64,000 nucleotides of DNA from contig CM022297.1 of the NCBI GenBank assembly GCA_011799875.1, positions 534,907,479-534,971,478 of the forward strand, in the 5' to 3' direction. A program made the position numbers and the translations under genes. Positions 44,779 to 57,100 of this stretch are shown piece by piece. Within the stretch, counting starts at the first letter, position 1. Each line of letters begins with the position of its first letter. The notes beneath the pieces are model-generated. The model saw only the letters and a list, made by a program, of their open reading frames with translations. It did no database searches and was not told the origin of the DNA. This stretch comes from Thinopyrum elongatum (taxonomy: Eukaryota; Streptophyta; Magnoliopsida; Poales; Poaceae).

Positions 44779-45457
44779 TCTACTAGGATTTGGAATGAGG
44801 TGATTGCATGGCTTGATCTTGATATCCCCACGGCTCCTTGGACTCAGTTTATCACGGTCAAATCTTGGTGGGATGCGGTCCTTAGAGCATCTTCAACAGT
44901 GGCTGCAAAAAACGCGCGTGCGGTAAGACGCGATTTTAGTGCGCGTGGGACGGTTTCGCGCGCTCCAGCGGAGGCGAGAAACTCAGGCGCGCGCGGCGAA
45001 AAAGCGGCCGGGCGCGCGCTAGATTTGGCGCGTGGCATCCGACGCACCTATAAAATGCAGCGCCTGCCACGCGCCCTCCCATCGCTCTCCACCTCGTCAC
45101 GCGCCCTCTCCCGCTCTCTCCCCACTTCCTCTGCCGCTTTCTCGCCTCGCCGCCGACGCGCCACCATGCTGCCGCGCCGCCGGGGAGCTTCGGGCTACCA
45201 CGGCGTACGCGCGCGCCCCTCCGGCACCTTCTACGCCGAGATTCGATCCGGCGACGTGCGCCTCAGCCTTAGCACTTTCGACACCCCCCACGAAGCTGCC
45301 CCGCGCGTACGACGCGGCGTCGTGGTGCCTCTCGAGGCCTCGCGCATAGATGAACTTTCAGGATGTCTGGACGCGCGAGCAGGCACAGGACCTCGCCCCT
45401 CCGCCGCGGCTAGTAACTGACGCCGACCGTCAGGAACACCATCGGCAGCAGCGCCAC
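44779..45457 (+). mobile_element. 679-bp insert with LINE-like and AP2/ERF-like fragments
   Basis: AAAATCCTCTAAGTC (44764-44778) and AAAATCCTCTGAGTC (45458-45472) flank it, a 15-base direct repeat with one mismatch, and the host frame is the same in both copies. The left part reads IWNEVIAWLDLDIP and FITVKSWWDAVL, like the end of a plant LINE zf-RVT domain. From TTAGAGCATCTTCAACAG (44882) on it is strongly GC-rich, with the AP2-like fragment. The mechanism may be LINE-type retroposition, given the length of the flanking repeat. Confidence 0.5.
45166..45453 (+). pseudogene. AP2/ERF-like domain gene fragment, frameshifted
   Basis: The ATG at 45166 has a good context (CCACCATGC). The frame opens with a basic MLPRRRGASG and the first half of an AP2/ERF DNA-binding domain: GYHGVRARPSGTFYAEIRS, then RLSLSTFDTPHEAA, matching the GYRGVR and beta-sheet blocks of the family. 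At about 45302 one extra C shifts the frame; the second half continues in another frame with AYDAASWCLSRPRA, a TAG at 45347-45349, then MNFQDVWTREQAQDLAPPPR. AP2/ERF proteins are plant transcription factors. This copy is dead, and its GC-rich composition contrasts with the host gene around it. Related short AP2-like proteins are numerous in cereals. Confidence 0.75.
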
Positions 45458-45838
45458 AAAATCCTCTGAGTCCGAAGTGGCTACCTCTGAAGAAGTTACT
45501 CAGGCTCGTTTGCAGTCAATTCTCGAGGAGAAAGAAGCAGAAATTGCTGCTAGCACTGAAGAGGAAGTCCTCCCTCGCTTTCCCAAGCAGAAACTGCCGA
45601 AGTTTGATTCTGGGAGATCTCCTTGTACTTCATTCAACATGCCGCAACACAAGGCACAACTTACTTCAGAGAAAGTCCATATGATGGTTATCGCACATCT
45701 CAATCTGCTTGGTTCTGGACGATGAGCAGATGGTTTATTACGCAAAGCTTTTGTGCAACAAAGGCAGAGTTTTCCACCATGAATGCTTGAATGTGTCCAC
45801 AATGCAGACGGTCAGTTGTTTCTCTCCTATCTTGATTA

Positions 45839-46389
45839 TGTTAAACATCATGGATGATCTCAGGATCATCAAGCTCTTTTGAGCTACTAAAAATAATAAG
45901 AAGAAGCAATCACACCTTGTTGGATCTTGGTCTGATGAACCATCTATCTTCTTCTCTTGATCCTTTACCACCTAGTGTTTGATCTGATGCTTAAATCACC
46001 ACCAGCGGCTGATCTGGTAGCGTGTACTGCCCTTCCCAGTGCTGACAGTGCATGGCTTGATTGGTAGCCCTTATTCTTGAGTGTTCTTGAGAGTGAGAGA
46101 GAGAGAAGTGTATGTGAGCTGTGAGTGGCAGCAATTCCAGCAGCAGCAGCCGTAGCTGCTTTCTTCTTCTCTCCTTTTCTTTATATTAATTGCACTGTGC
46201 ACCAGGGGAACAGCCACCTGGTTGGATGTGGTGCTGCCCCCGATCAGGGCAGCTCAGCAGCTACAGTAGGCACCGCCTACTGTAGCACTTTAACTGTAGC
46301 AGATATTTTCCACTTAGGCTTAATCCTTAATCTTTAATCTTAAGAACATAATAGCTACAGTTTAGTCTTTAAGATCAAAATATTCAACA
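45839..46389 (-). repeat. 3' LTR of the LARD element
   Basis: Aligns along its length to 52316-52865. A (GA)n run lies at 46090-46107 and an AGC triplet run at 46137-46149. Confidence 0.93.
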
Positions 46390-46401
46390 TTCTCCCCCTT
46401 G
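46390..46401 (-). other. Polypurine tract of the LARD element
   Basis: The minus strand reads CAAGGGGGAGAA directly before the 3' LTR. Confidence 0.88.
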
Positions 46402-49400
46402 ATCGTAAGGCTAAACTCATAAGCCCACTTCTAAAATGAAAATGGCATACGAGATAAAAGGATTGCATCGGTCCTTTAGTACCGTAGAACCCAGTTACTA
46501 CAATATACCACCTCATCTCGAAATGAAACTTCTTTAACTTAGGTGCTCCATGAACTTAATGCTTATTTGAAAATTTATAAGCTCATTCCTTTGTTGGAAC
46601 TTATATAGAGTCAATAAGATACAATGGTCAATTAAGTACCACTGATCTAATTGACCACTGTACATTATTCCATCGAAGAAACAAACTCCCTTAGTCTTGT
46701 GGGGAGATGGTGTTGTAATGGTCCCAAGAGTGCAGTTTCTCTTCATATATTCTTGTGCATATCCTTATGCGCGCGCTTTTGAAAAGAAGAGAAATATGTT
46801 TTGCTTCCAGAATCATAAATTTGTCCCTAAATAATAGGCTGCCATTTAATCTTTATGCCGGCAACATTATAAGGCAAGCCTCTTTAAATATAATGCTTAG
46901 CTTCAATATCTTTAGCATAACACTTAAGCATCAGGACATTAACCTCATGTAATGCTCAACACTTATGCCTTAGATTTAATACTTATTTGTTGAGCCTTAA
47001 AGCTTAATTCATCAAGGCCTTGAACATACTTGATTCTGGAATTAATCTTTCACAATGTCATAGGTCTGACAGATACCTTTTGACATGTTACTCGAATAAT
47101 CTGCACTCTTACATAATGTGTTCCGGGATAAATTCCTTACTCTTAAATTCATATGGATTAGGGACATGAATCCATATCTTAAGTACTTAGGGAATTAAGA
47201 GCATGCCACAACTTTAGTTTGCATCCTTGACGATGCCTTAAGAAAATTGGGTAAAGCCACTCCACAATATGACTCCCCTGCAAGGGTGAAACTTTTGTGG
47301 ATAAAACTTTCGTAAATTCACACCTTGCCAAAAACCTTAGCGGTCCACAACTTGGTGGTTACCGTATATATTTAAAACATAAGCATGCAATCCCCTAGTG
47401 TGATTTATCACACACATCATTACTTTAGTGCTTATGCCTACAAGGCAAAGCTTTTCTCATAATATTCTAGGGGTCCAGTCCTGGACTTTTGTCTGCCAGT
47501 TATCCCGGTCTCAAAACTTAAAAGGGCGCATAATAACTTAAGCATTAGTAACAACATAAGAAAAACTTATCGCCCTTGAGGGAGTAGACATAAAACTTTA
47601 GAATGAACTTCAATACTCCCCTTTATGGACCAATCTCAGTGAATTTTTAATACATAAGAAACATCACCAAGATTGACTTAGTACCCTGAGGAAAAAGCCT
47701 GAGGGCTTATGCAATATCCCTATTGCTTATGATCAATACAATATTGACCAATCATAAATTTCTCATTAACATTATTTCTTATTGAGCTTTGCATCACTGA
47801 TCATCATAATTAATTCTTTATTATACAAAAGGAAAACCTTTATGAAATTTCCATCTCTAAAATCTTAAGTTTGGTGACCATATGTCACCTTTTCATAATT
47901 TATTCCCTCAAACTCCCATTTGCATTAAATTTCTTTCAGCAAGTCTTTTAGCAAGACGTGTCGCTTAAACTTTAATAGGAGCTTTTGCCAGAGATTACCT
48001 TGGCAATCTGGGAGTTAGGAATAGCTCCTTTAATAGTGTCAACAGTGGAGCTCTTAATTGCCATAAAGCCCTTATAATTTAACTGCTCTCCCTTTAGTTT
48101 TTCAACATCATACTCTGTTTCGGAGTATCATAATTTCCATTATCCTCCTTTGGTTCTTTAGGAGGATCATTATGGAGAGCATAATTAAATCTTTTATCTT
48201 GCTTAGAAGAAAACTTATGCAAGATTTATCACTTAATATGCATACACATTAGAAGGAACACAATGGCTAATCATATGGCATTAACATTAAAAGAGCAATT
48301 TAATTGTTCCTTATTACCATAATCATCATGCACTGAGATAATAACAATAATAATAATAATACCTTTAAGAGATGGAAATTCAAAAATGAAAACTTAAGAA
48401 AGTTTGACTACAAGTGGTACTTAATGAATGCTCAACTTTTATTTATAAATTCAACTTGAATTTCTTTAAGACATAAGAATCATAATATAACCACAAAATT
48501 TCTTAAAAGTGGGATAAAAACATACCTGGAAGTTCAACTGCTCCCCCTCGAAATGTGGACGGAGCTATTGCTCAACATTTCGACGAACTTCCATAATGAA
48601 TATTCCACTTTCAGAGGAGAAGACTTATAGAAATAACATAAGTCACATTATAGGAATGGAGGATACATGATTTCATTGTGTGCTAATGGAAAACTTCCAT
48701 TAGCTTTAACATTAGCCTCCAATCCAACTTTAAATTTTCTCCTCAAAACAATCTTCGTCCATGAGGTCATAGTAATATCATACTTACATTATCCAATTTT
48801 CTTGTGGATACAAATTCTTTTAAGCTTAATTCTAATCCACTTTATAGACTTTATTGTAAATAACATAATAAAGTGGATTCAAAAGCTCCGTAAATTCATC
48901 ATGTCTCAAACCCAAAATCTTGAGTATTCATAAGACCAAAATGATCTCATATGATCTTAAGGAGCTTTTAAGCTACTTCATTAATGCCAGAAACAACTTC
49001 ATTATGATAGAACTAGGGAATTACTCCCCCAGATCCTTACTGACATACTCCCCCAGATTCTTTATTGGGTTTTGCTCCCTTAGATATTAATAAACAAGAA
49101 GCCTATCGGATTCTTGTTAATACCTCAATCATCAAAGTTTCTTTAATGGGAGCTCATTAGATCTCATTATGCATGACCTCATGAAGCAATAATAATATAT
49201 ATAAATAAACTTAAATCATTACTTATGAGAAACATTAAATCAGCCGAAAAACATTATGGCTGAATTGAAAAACATTAGCAATAGGGATAAAATGCATGAT
49301 CATAAATTTTGATAGTGATCATACAAAACATAATTCTTCATGTAAACATTAATCTTTAGGGAATGACACATGTATCCAATCAACTTTGGTCAGAATGAAT

Positions 49401-51059
49401 TCACGGGTCACAACTTTATCCCAAAATAACATTAAGTCTCCAACTAAATTTTTTGTTTGATTCCACCTTAATTGGAGATGACTTAATGATCATGATAATG
49501 ATCACAGAAGCTTACAGCTTTAAGAATGAATTGATCTAGGAATTAATCAGATGATTTATGGCTATAGCTAAAACTTAATGAATTTATATGTATATATAGC
49601 CATGAATCATATCATCAATCAGAGGCACTTAATTGCGGAAGCATACAATTTAATTATCAGCATAAGTTTACAATAACTTAATAATCAATTAATTGGTTTA
49701 TACCCTTTATTCAATTCCCCAAAAGTACTTTAATATTTGTGGCCTATTTCAAAAAATTTGTCCAAAAGCCTTATGCACGAGAATTCTTTTCCCAGATCAT
49801 AAACTTCTTTTGTCGATATGATTCACATCAGCTTTGGCCAGAAGTGTATCATAACAACAAAAATTTTGTGATCAAGTATTCATTAATCAGCTTTGGCCAG
49901 AATAACAAATACCAGTCACACTTTATGGCCTCTTCAGACTTCTTTTACTGATCTGACTCACTTCAGCTTTGGCCAGAAGTGAGCAAGAGCAGTAAAACAT
50001 TTTGCAGTCAGATATTCGTCAACCAGCTTTGGCCAGGATGACAAACATCAACCATACTTAATTAAAATCATGTCTGTCTATTCTTCTTTTATTGAACCAG
50101 TCCACATCAACTTTGGTCAGAAGTGGACAAGAACAATAAAATTTTGTAGTCATGTACCCACCAATCAGCTTTGGCCAGAATGGTAAATACATACCACACT
50201 TCATTAGTCAGAGACATTTAATACAATGGCCTTATTAAATATGCATGACTTAAGGACAAACTTCTTTAGCAGGCAATAATTTATGCCAATCCATGGTTTG
50301 GTTAAATATGACCATGAAAAGTCAACATTAGGTATTCATTATGTACAAAACTTAATCATAATTCAGATCAAAAGCCACTTAATTTCTTTAGATAAATCAA
50401 CCATTAATCAAAAATTTGGGGAACATCATTAACATAAAAAGGCCTCATTCAAAATAACACATTATATATTTTGAGCAACAATCTTTAGTTACTTTAGGGC
50501 TATAATCATGATTAACATAATTGCTCATAAAGAGCATCATAGCCCCATCTTGCTCAAAATATTATTATTGAGGCCACATTAAATTAAAACTTAAAGCTCT
50601 TTAATAAGAAAATAATTAGGGAAGCGCATTATAAGCTTAGATGGAATAACATTATTTTGTGATCAAGACATAATAATAATATGTCTTAAAGGCAATTCAT
50701 CATAATGCATTATTGCCTTAGGAACAATTAAACATAATTCATAATAAATGATACCACAATTATATTCAAACATGATAATAAATGAAGCATAAGAATAATA
50801 TTTAATAGTAAAACAATATAATAAGATTGCATTAAAATAACTAAGCATGGCATAACATAACATATTAAAATATAACAGGAATTAAAAATTACCTAAAGAA
50901 TTAGATCGCCAAAAATAACCATTATATTTTATGCATTAAATTTAGCCCTGAAAAAGTTCACTTTATTGCATAAAATGTGGACATTATCAGGAAAAATATT
51001 TGTTATTTTCCTGATTTTATTTCTGCCCTTAACAGAGAATTTTCTTTAGCCCTTTTGCA
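46402..51059. other. LARD internal region, AT-rich, non-coding
   Basis: Only short chance frames. Recurrent words on the plus strand include CTTAAT/ACTTAA and CATTAA. CTCCCCCT-type blocks occur near 48540 and 49025-49075. The repeat array at 49795-50215 is the one ordered feature. Confidence 0.7.
49795..50215. repeat. ~150-bp imperfect tandem repeat with CAGCTTTGGCCAGAA motifs
   Basis: The word (C)A(G/A)CTTTGG(C/T)CAGAA recurs near 49828, 49890, 49967, 50021, 50107 and 50166. Pairs alternate between a form followed by GTG and a form followed by T/AA, so the true unit holds two motifs. A related copy lies at 49381. Confidence 0.7.
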
Positions 51060-51590
51060 CTCCAGGCCGGCCACCTCACTTGGGCCAGGAAAACGGCCTG
51101 CTGGCCCAGCCTAAGTGGCTGGCTGCATCGGCCAAAACAGCCCACAGCCACAGCCTTCCCCGTAACCCTAACTCATTTCCCCCGATCCCTTTTCTCCTCC
51201 ACGCGCAGCGAGAGCGAGCGAGAGAAACGGCGGTAGCGGCGAAACCAACCATGAAGGAGGGAGAGAATGACGGCACCGGTGAGCTCCCCTCGCCGGAGTC
51301 CCGTGCAGCTTTGGCCTGCGTGAGGCTCCGTCGAGCGAGGCTCGCCGATGCGTCCCCTCTCTGTTGCCGCGCGTGCGTGGGCGTGCCCGCACAGCACACG
51401 TCGAGCGGCGTCAAGCCCAGGGCATCGCCACTTCTACCTCGAAGACGAGCGTGCGAGGAGAATAACAGCTTCTCCGAACGGTGCAGCAGACGGCCAGGGC
51501 GCTCGAGCATGAGCCCAAGTCACCTGGCAACATCAAGTGGTGGCTTCGACGCCGCCACAGCTGTTCGACGACGACGGAGCCCGTAAGGTA
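51060..51590. other. GC-rich island inside the LARD element
   Basis: It contrasts sharply with its AT-rich surroundings. On the plus strand it looks like a gene start: a GC-rich leader, an ATG at 51251 after AAACCAACC, an open frame to about 51585 and a GTAAGG donor-like sequence. On the minus strand, the element's sense strand, 51510-51076 is also open. Neither frame has a recognisable domain. A captured gene 5' end is one reading; a GC-rich leader of the element is another. Confidence 0.4.
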
Positions 51591-52301
51591 AGCAACTGCT
51601 GCCTTTAATTCATTAGATTAGGGCCAGAGTTCCTCTAATTTGAGGGATTCATAATTAGGGTTAGGGTTCCACCAATTTGGGGATTCTCATGTGCTAGGGT
51701 TTCGGCAATTTGCGGATTCCTTTAGGGTTTGTCTTAAATCATCAATCCCCACTTAACTAAGCTTTAAACCAAAACCAGGGCATCATCAGTAGCTCAATTT
51801 TGAGGAGTTTAATTAACTTAAGGTTTTGGTTTTGGGAAATCCTTTAGAAACAGACATGATTAGTTAATTTCCCCATCTAATTCGTGACATAACCGAAAAC
51901 CTTTAATCTTAATTAGGAGGGAGACAAGAGGTATTCATCTCTAGGGTTTCTAATATTTGGGGATTTTCTTAAAAGCTTACTTAAATGCTTCAATCCCCTT
52001 TTAACATCATCAAGTTGAAACCCTAGAGCTTCAGTAACTCTGTTAGGCTTGATCCCTTGTTGAAATATGGCTAAATCATTAGATCAAGCAAGGACAGGAA
52101 TAACTGCTTGATATTTAGCATGAGCTTGACTTAAATACAACAGATCAAATCTGATCTGTTACTTAAAGGGCTAGAACTTTAGGAATTTAGGGCTGAATTA
52201 GATCAAGTCTTGCTTAATAGGAAGAACAGCTCAAAGTTAAACATGAACAAACTTCCTCAGGCTTGATCTATAACATAAAAGGGCTCAAACGTGAGCAAGA
52301 A

Positions 52302-52314
52302 GGCTCTGATGCCA
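52302..52314 (-). other. Primer-binding site of the LARD element
   Basis: The minus strand reads TGGCATCAGAGCC, an iMet-type site with one T-to-C change, one base inside the 5' LTR. Confidence 0.88.
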
Positions 52315-52315
52315 T

Positions 52316-52865
52316 TGTTAAACATCATGGATGATCTCAGGATCATCAAGCTCAAGTTTTGAGCCACTAAAAATAATAAGAAGAAGCAATCACACCTTGT
52401 TGGATCTTGGTCTGATGAACCATCTATCTTCTTCTCTTGATCCTTTACCACCTAGTGTTTGATCTGATGCTTAAATCACCACCAGCGGCTGATCTGGTAG
52501 TGTGTACTGCCCTTCCCAGTGCTGACAGTGCATGGCTTGATCGGTAGCCCTTATTCTTGAGTGTTGTTGAGAGTGAGAGAGAGAGAGAAGTGTATGTGAG
52601 CTGTGAGTGGCAGCAATTCCAGCAGCCGTAGCTGCTTTCTTCTTCTCTCCTTTTCTTTATATTAATTGCACTGTGCACCAGGGGAACAGCCACCTGGTTG
52701 GATGTGGTGCTGCCCCCGATCAGGGCAGATCACCAGCTACTATAGGCACCGCCTACTGTAGCACTTTACCTGTAGCAGATATTTTCCACTTAGGCTTAAT
52801 CCTTAATCTTTAATCTTAAGAACATAATAGCTACAGTTTAGTCTTTAAGATCAAAATATCCAACA
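52316..52865 (-). repeat. 5' LTR of the LARD element
   Basis: Aligns along its length to 45839-46389. It is followed on the right by the GATTA target duplication. Confidence 0.93.
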
Positions 52866-53329
52866 GATTACTCTCGATGCTCTACAGTTGACTAGTGTAC
52901 TCAATTTTCACCATGACTGGAATACCGAACTTAACAATTAGTTTGTCACTGTAGATCCCAATGATTCTTCCACATGGGTGCTAGAATGGATGAAAAAAAA
53001 TGGAAGGATAAAAACCTCAGCATCTCAGTTCATGTACAACTTTGGATTTCCTCTCTATGAAGCTGCATGAACTCCCCCCTGCAACTCCAGAACAATGACA
53101 TCTCTTGATGGATCCTGCTATTGCTGGAGATATTGCCAAGCCAATGCGAAAGTGAATGACTTGGCGTATATCAACAAAACTTTCTATCCGATAATGAGCA
53201 AAACTCTCTGTCCCAATACAGGAACTCAATCTCAGAACTTAATCGAAGGGATAGTTGAAACTCTCTTTTCTGGTACTTTATTGAGTTTGACAACATATGT
53301 GATTCTCTCCGCTGATTGAAAGCACATAG

Positions 53330-54146
53330 TGTTGGCGGCGCGGCGTTCAGGAAATCCCTCTCATAACATGGGATGATCTGGCGGCAAAAAAATATAAAAA
53401 GGGATGAAACAACAATTGGATGAGGACTAAAAAAACATGGAACTAAATGGGAAAAATAAGGATTCCCATAGATTGTTACCGATGATGTTTTGAATCCCTA
53501 TACTAGAAAAACACCAAATGATGCGCTGGTTGCATCTTTGTTTGCGCATGAGGTTTTGCGCACTGGATGCCATCTATGCACTTTTTTTTGAAGTTATATA
53601 GTTCTTAAATGACTAATAATAATAGTTAAAACATTCACGCACACACAAAATTGAGAATGTTTATGAAAAGAAAGGAGTGAAGTTAAAGTCAAGTGGTAAA
53701 CGACAAAAATATCGCAAAAAAGTCCAAGCGCCCAAAAATGACCATTTGTTGTAATATCAGGTCTAATACAATGGTTCAATTCATAATTAATTGAAAAATG
53801 TATGTATGATAAAAATGCAAAGAGAAGGGCAGCACCGGAGGGTTTGAAGAAATCGAATGAAGATAACCTGATATTGTTTCGTCTAGAATGAAACATGCTG
53901 CAATATATAAGAATCTGGAGCTCTCTTCACCAAGTTTGCACCAATTATTTTTTGCTCTCCAATTCCACATCATAGATTGCCATTTGATTAAGGTCTCGAG
54001 CTTCGGTAAAAGAGTGCTGCCAACAGGCATTTTCTTTCCTCAATGGCATCCAGGTAAAAAAAAAAGTACTACCTCCATCCCAAAATAAGTGTCCCATGTT
54101 GGAGTTGATCTCGTCCAACAAACATGCAAAAGAAGAGGAGACGTGG
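53330..54146. other. Spacer with a single Stowaway-like end
   Basis: AT-rich and without a supported gene. ACTACCTCCATCCCAAAATA near 54068-54088 looks like one Stowaway terminus; its partner is not seen before the gypsy LTR begins at 54147. Confidence 0.45.
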
Positions 54147-57100
54147 TGTCGGGCCCCTTTCTGGGAATAAATCTCAGAAAAGGCCCTAAGTCACACCAGC
54201 CCCAAGATCAACACAACTGGTGGACTTCCTTGATACAGATAACCAGTACAAATAATATTACACAGGGTTGAGTCTGAAGGCTCAACAAAATTATTATAAA
54301 CTCGCCAAATATATGGCAGTGGTGGAATATGACAGTGGTGTGGTGGTGATACATCTCTGATACAAATAACGTAAAGCCAAGCGTCAGAGTGAGGCTTGAC
54401 TATTTTATTGGTGTAGCAGAAGCTCAGCGGATTATACAAGTGGTAGACTCCTATCTCACAGGTTGACTGACTGGGACTCCTCTAAGCGTCGGGCTCGCTA
54501 GCGCAACCCTTCTCCACAAGCTCGTCCTCCTCCAAGTCTGGCCAAGTAGATAGCTAGGGACAAGCCAGTGAGTATGTTGGAATGTACTCGCAAACATTAT
54601 GAACAAAAGATATAATGGATGCACATGCTCATGCTGACTAAAATCCTGGTCATGGCATAATTATAAAATGATGCGGAAGTAAATGAAACAGGTTAGCCAT
54701 AACCAGTCTTCTAAAAAAAATAAAAGCAAGTGAATGCTACGGGTAGTCTAGCCAGCCCAAGTGATATTCAGAAAAATAAGAGAAATGCCGGACGGATGTC
54801 AAGTGACACCACGGTAGGTCTTGAAGAGAAATGCCAATCGGGTATCCACGAGAGTAGTGGCGTGATAAACCGCCTGTTAACTCGAGGGACGCCACGAAGA
54901 GGTCTTGAAAAGAAATGCCAGTCGGGTGTCAAGTGACGCCACGGTCGGACTTGAAGAGAAATGCCAATCGGGTATCCACAAGAGTAGTGGCGTGATAAAC
55001 CGCCTATTAACTCGAGGGACGCCACGAAGAGGTCTTGAAAAGAAATGCCAGTCGGGTATCCACAAGAGTAGTGGCGTGATAAACCGCCTGTTAACTCGAG
55101 GGACGCCACGAAGAGGTCTTAAAAATAAAATTGAGTGCCCGGGGTAGTCTAGCCAGCCCCTGAGACATTCAGGAATATAAAATAAGAGAAACGGGTTAGT
55201 CCATAATAATATGTATAACCACAGTAATATTAACAACATAGCAAAATATTAATGTTAGCATCAGGGTGGCAATAAATATTCAGCAAAAAAAACAAAACAG
55301 GCACATTTTAAGTATTTCCTCCGAAGACCGGTACCTGGACCGACACTTGACCCACCCAGCTACGCCCTTTGACCGAGGACACGGCTATTCGAATAGTTTT
55401 AACTCTGCAGAGGGTGTACTCTTTACCCACAAGTAAAGGATTTCTTTAGTTAGTCCGTGACACTGACTAATTCCCATTACGGTCTTTGGGTTGAAAACAC
55501 ACCTGACCAACACACACCAGAATAACTCTCCGGATGCCAGGAATCACCCAAGACATCGTTCAAGAAAAACTCTGAGACGGAGAGACCAACGTCCTGCATG
55601 GGATCACTATTAATACGTGCGGATTACAAGGGGTGCCCCCCTCTCAGTCACAACCAGAAACACCCATGCCCCCTGACCCGATGACAGGATTTAGTCCAAG
55701 GCCTTTGGAAACCCTCATCGTGGCCCTCTGTACGGTGTGTACCTGGACAGGGGTTAACAACTTACTCAGCCGCACCTTCCTTGCGGAAGGACCCGTGGTA
55801 GCACGGTATCCAGCTAGGTGTAACGGAACAAGACTCGATCTAGGCCGACTCAGGAGGTGTTAATTAACATCACCGGAATATTCCACTTAAGTCACATGAC
55901 ACCACCGTGTCAAGCATAATGGCCCGTGCCCACCGGCACGTCCAAGGCAGGAGACACTCTCCCGTATTTCCACAACTTTACCATGTCAGAAGAATCTCTT
56001 GCTTGAGTGATGTGCAAGCTATGAGAAAAAGAGATATGACCATGCATGCAAGTGCTAGTGACATACTACACATGTGGTGCAATATCAACCGATGCAACAT
56101 GCAAATGCAAATGCAAATGCAATCACCATATCCCAAGTTCAATAATGCTTGCCTTGTCCAAAGTAGTCAGGTGAAAACCCTTCAAAATTCTTGGCAAAGT
56201 TTCCCTCTTCTTTTTCTGAAAATTCAAAATCAACTTAAATTAAAATTTTTGACAACAGTACAAAAAGTTGTTCCAAAACATTTTAAAATAAATACTAAAA
56301 AAACTAGAGAGAAAAATAAGAATTTCAAAAAAAAGTTCAACTCAAACGGAGTTGTGGTTTAAAAGTTATTAAACTTTCAAAACCAGGGGTTTTTCTATAA
56401 AAAGCCAGTCCCTGTGCGTTTATAAAGAAAACGCTTCGGGCCGAAATACATTTTCTCAGCGCGGAAGGCGTAAAAGTTGAGATTACGCCTTCATTTTTAG
56501 ACAGAGAAAAAGAAAGGAAAAAGCGCGGGGTGGGGTCCACCCGTCAGGTTAAAAAATTTGAACCCGCGCGCGGAAACAGAGAGGAGACGGCGTTCGCCGG
56601 CAGTGATCGCCGGGGTCTTGGAAGGAGGCGATGGTTGAAACATGACCAGGGAGGAGTGCCGCGTCGGAGGAAGGTGGTGGTAGTCGCCGGGGTGCACCTG
56701 AACGCCGGCGAGGTCGACGGTGGCGGACGGTGGTTCGATGGCGTTGGGCTTTCATCGGAGAGAGCTCGGGGAGTGGAATTGAAGCGGGGAATCGATGATT
56801 TGGTGGAATATATGACTACTTGCAAGATTTGAGTAGTTGAGGTGGAGTAACGACGATGAACGGATCGGTGACAGTGGCGGCGGAGCGGTGATCGGAGGGG
56901 AAGAAGAAGACCTCCTCGAGGTCGGGTGGGTGGTGTAGGGGTGATTGGGAGGTGGTGGAGGCGATGGGTGAGAAGAACGGGGCTCGGGGGCCTTTATATA
57001 GGCGATCCCGAGGCGGTCCGGCGGGGTTTGGATTACGCCGGAGTTATGATGGTCGGCGAGGTCGGTTTGGGCGGTGGTCGTGGTCGGTGAGTGTCAGTGA

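Larger units (their letters stand above)
45839..52865 (-). mobile_element. Complete LTR element without coding genes (LARD type, 7027 bp)
   Basis: LTRs at 45839-46389 (551 bases) and 52316-52865 (550 bases) begin TGTTAAACATC and end CAACA on the plus strand, flanked by GATTA at 45834-45838 and 52866-52870. About ten substitutions and three small indels separate the LTRs. The primer site (52302-52314) and polypurine tract (46390-46401) place it on the minus strand. The internal 5.9 kb is AT-rich with no gag or pol frame on either strand, so it must depend on another element's proteins. Its superfamily cannot be told. Confidence 0.93.
44215..53317 (+). pseudogene. Unidentified gene, frameshifted and interrupted by two insertions
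   Basis: Piece 1 (44215-44778) encodes a Lys/Glu/Pro-rich, probably disordered region (RAKRKVGESIDQPPAKKIS; VDVEEEEVEPHTPKEKQDD) with one frameshift near 44712. Piece 2 (45458-45725) resumes in the same frame after the first insert (EVTQARLQSILEEKEAEIAA), shifts frame near 45705, and runs as DDEQMVYYAKLLCNKGRVFHH to about 45810. A likely intron GTCAG...CTCTACAG holds the second insert (45839-52865). Piece 3 (52885-53066) encodes LNFHHDWNTELNNQFVTVD and SSTWVLEWMKKNGRI, then a TGA; 53095-53319 is a further open stretch in the same decayed region. No true ATG is identified at the left. I do not recognise a family; a transposon-borne gene is possible. Confidence 0.45.

Noticed and set aside
54905..55147. 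80-codon frame with a repeated protein pattern (and the minus-strand partners)
   Set aside because: It is the translation of the A/B tandem array in the LTR.
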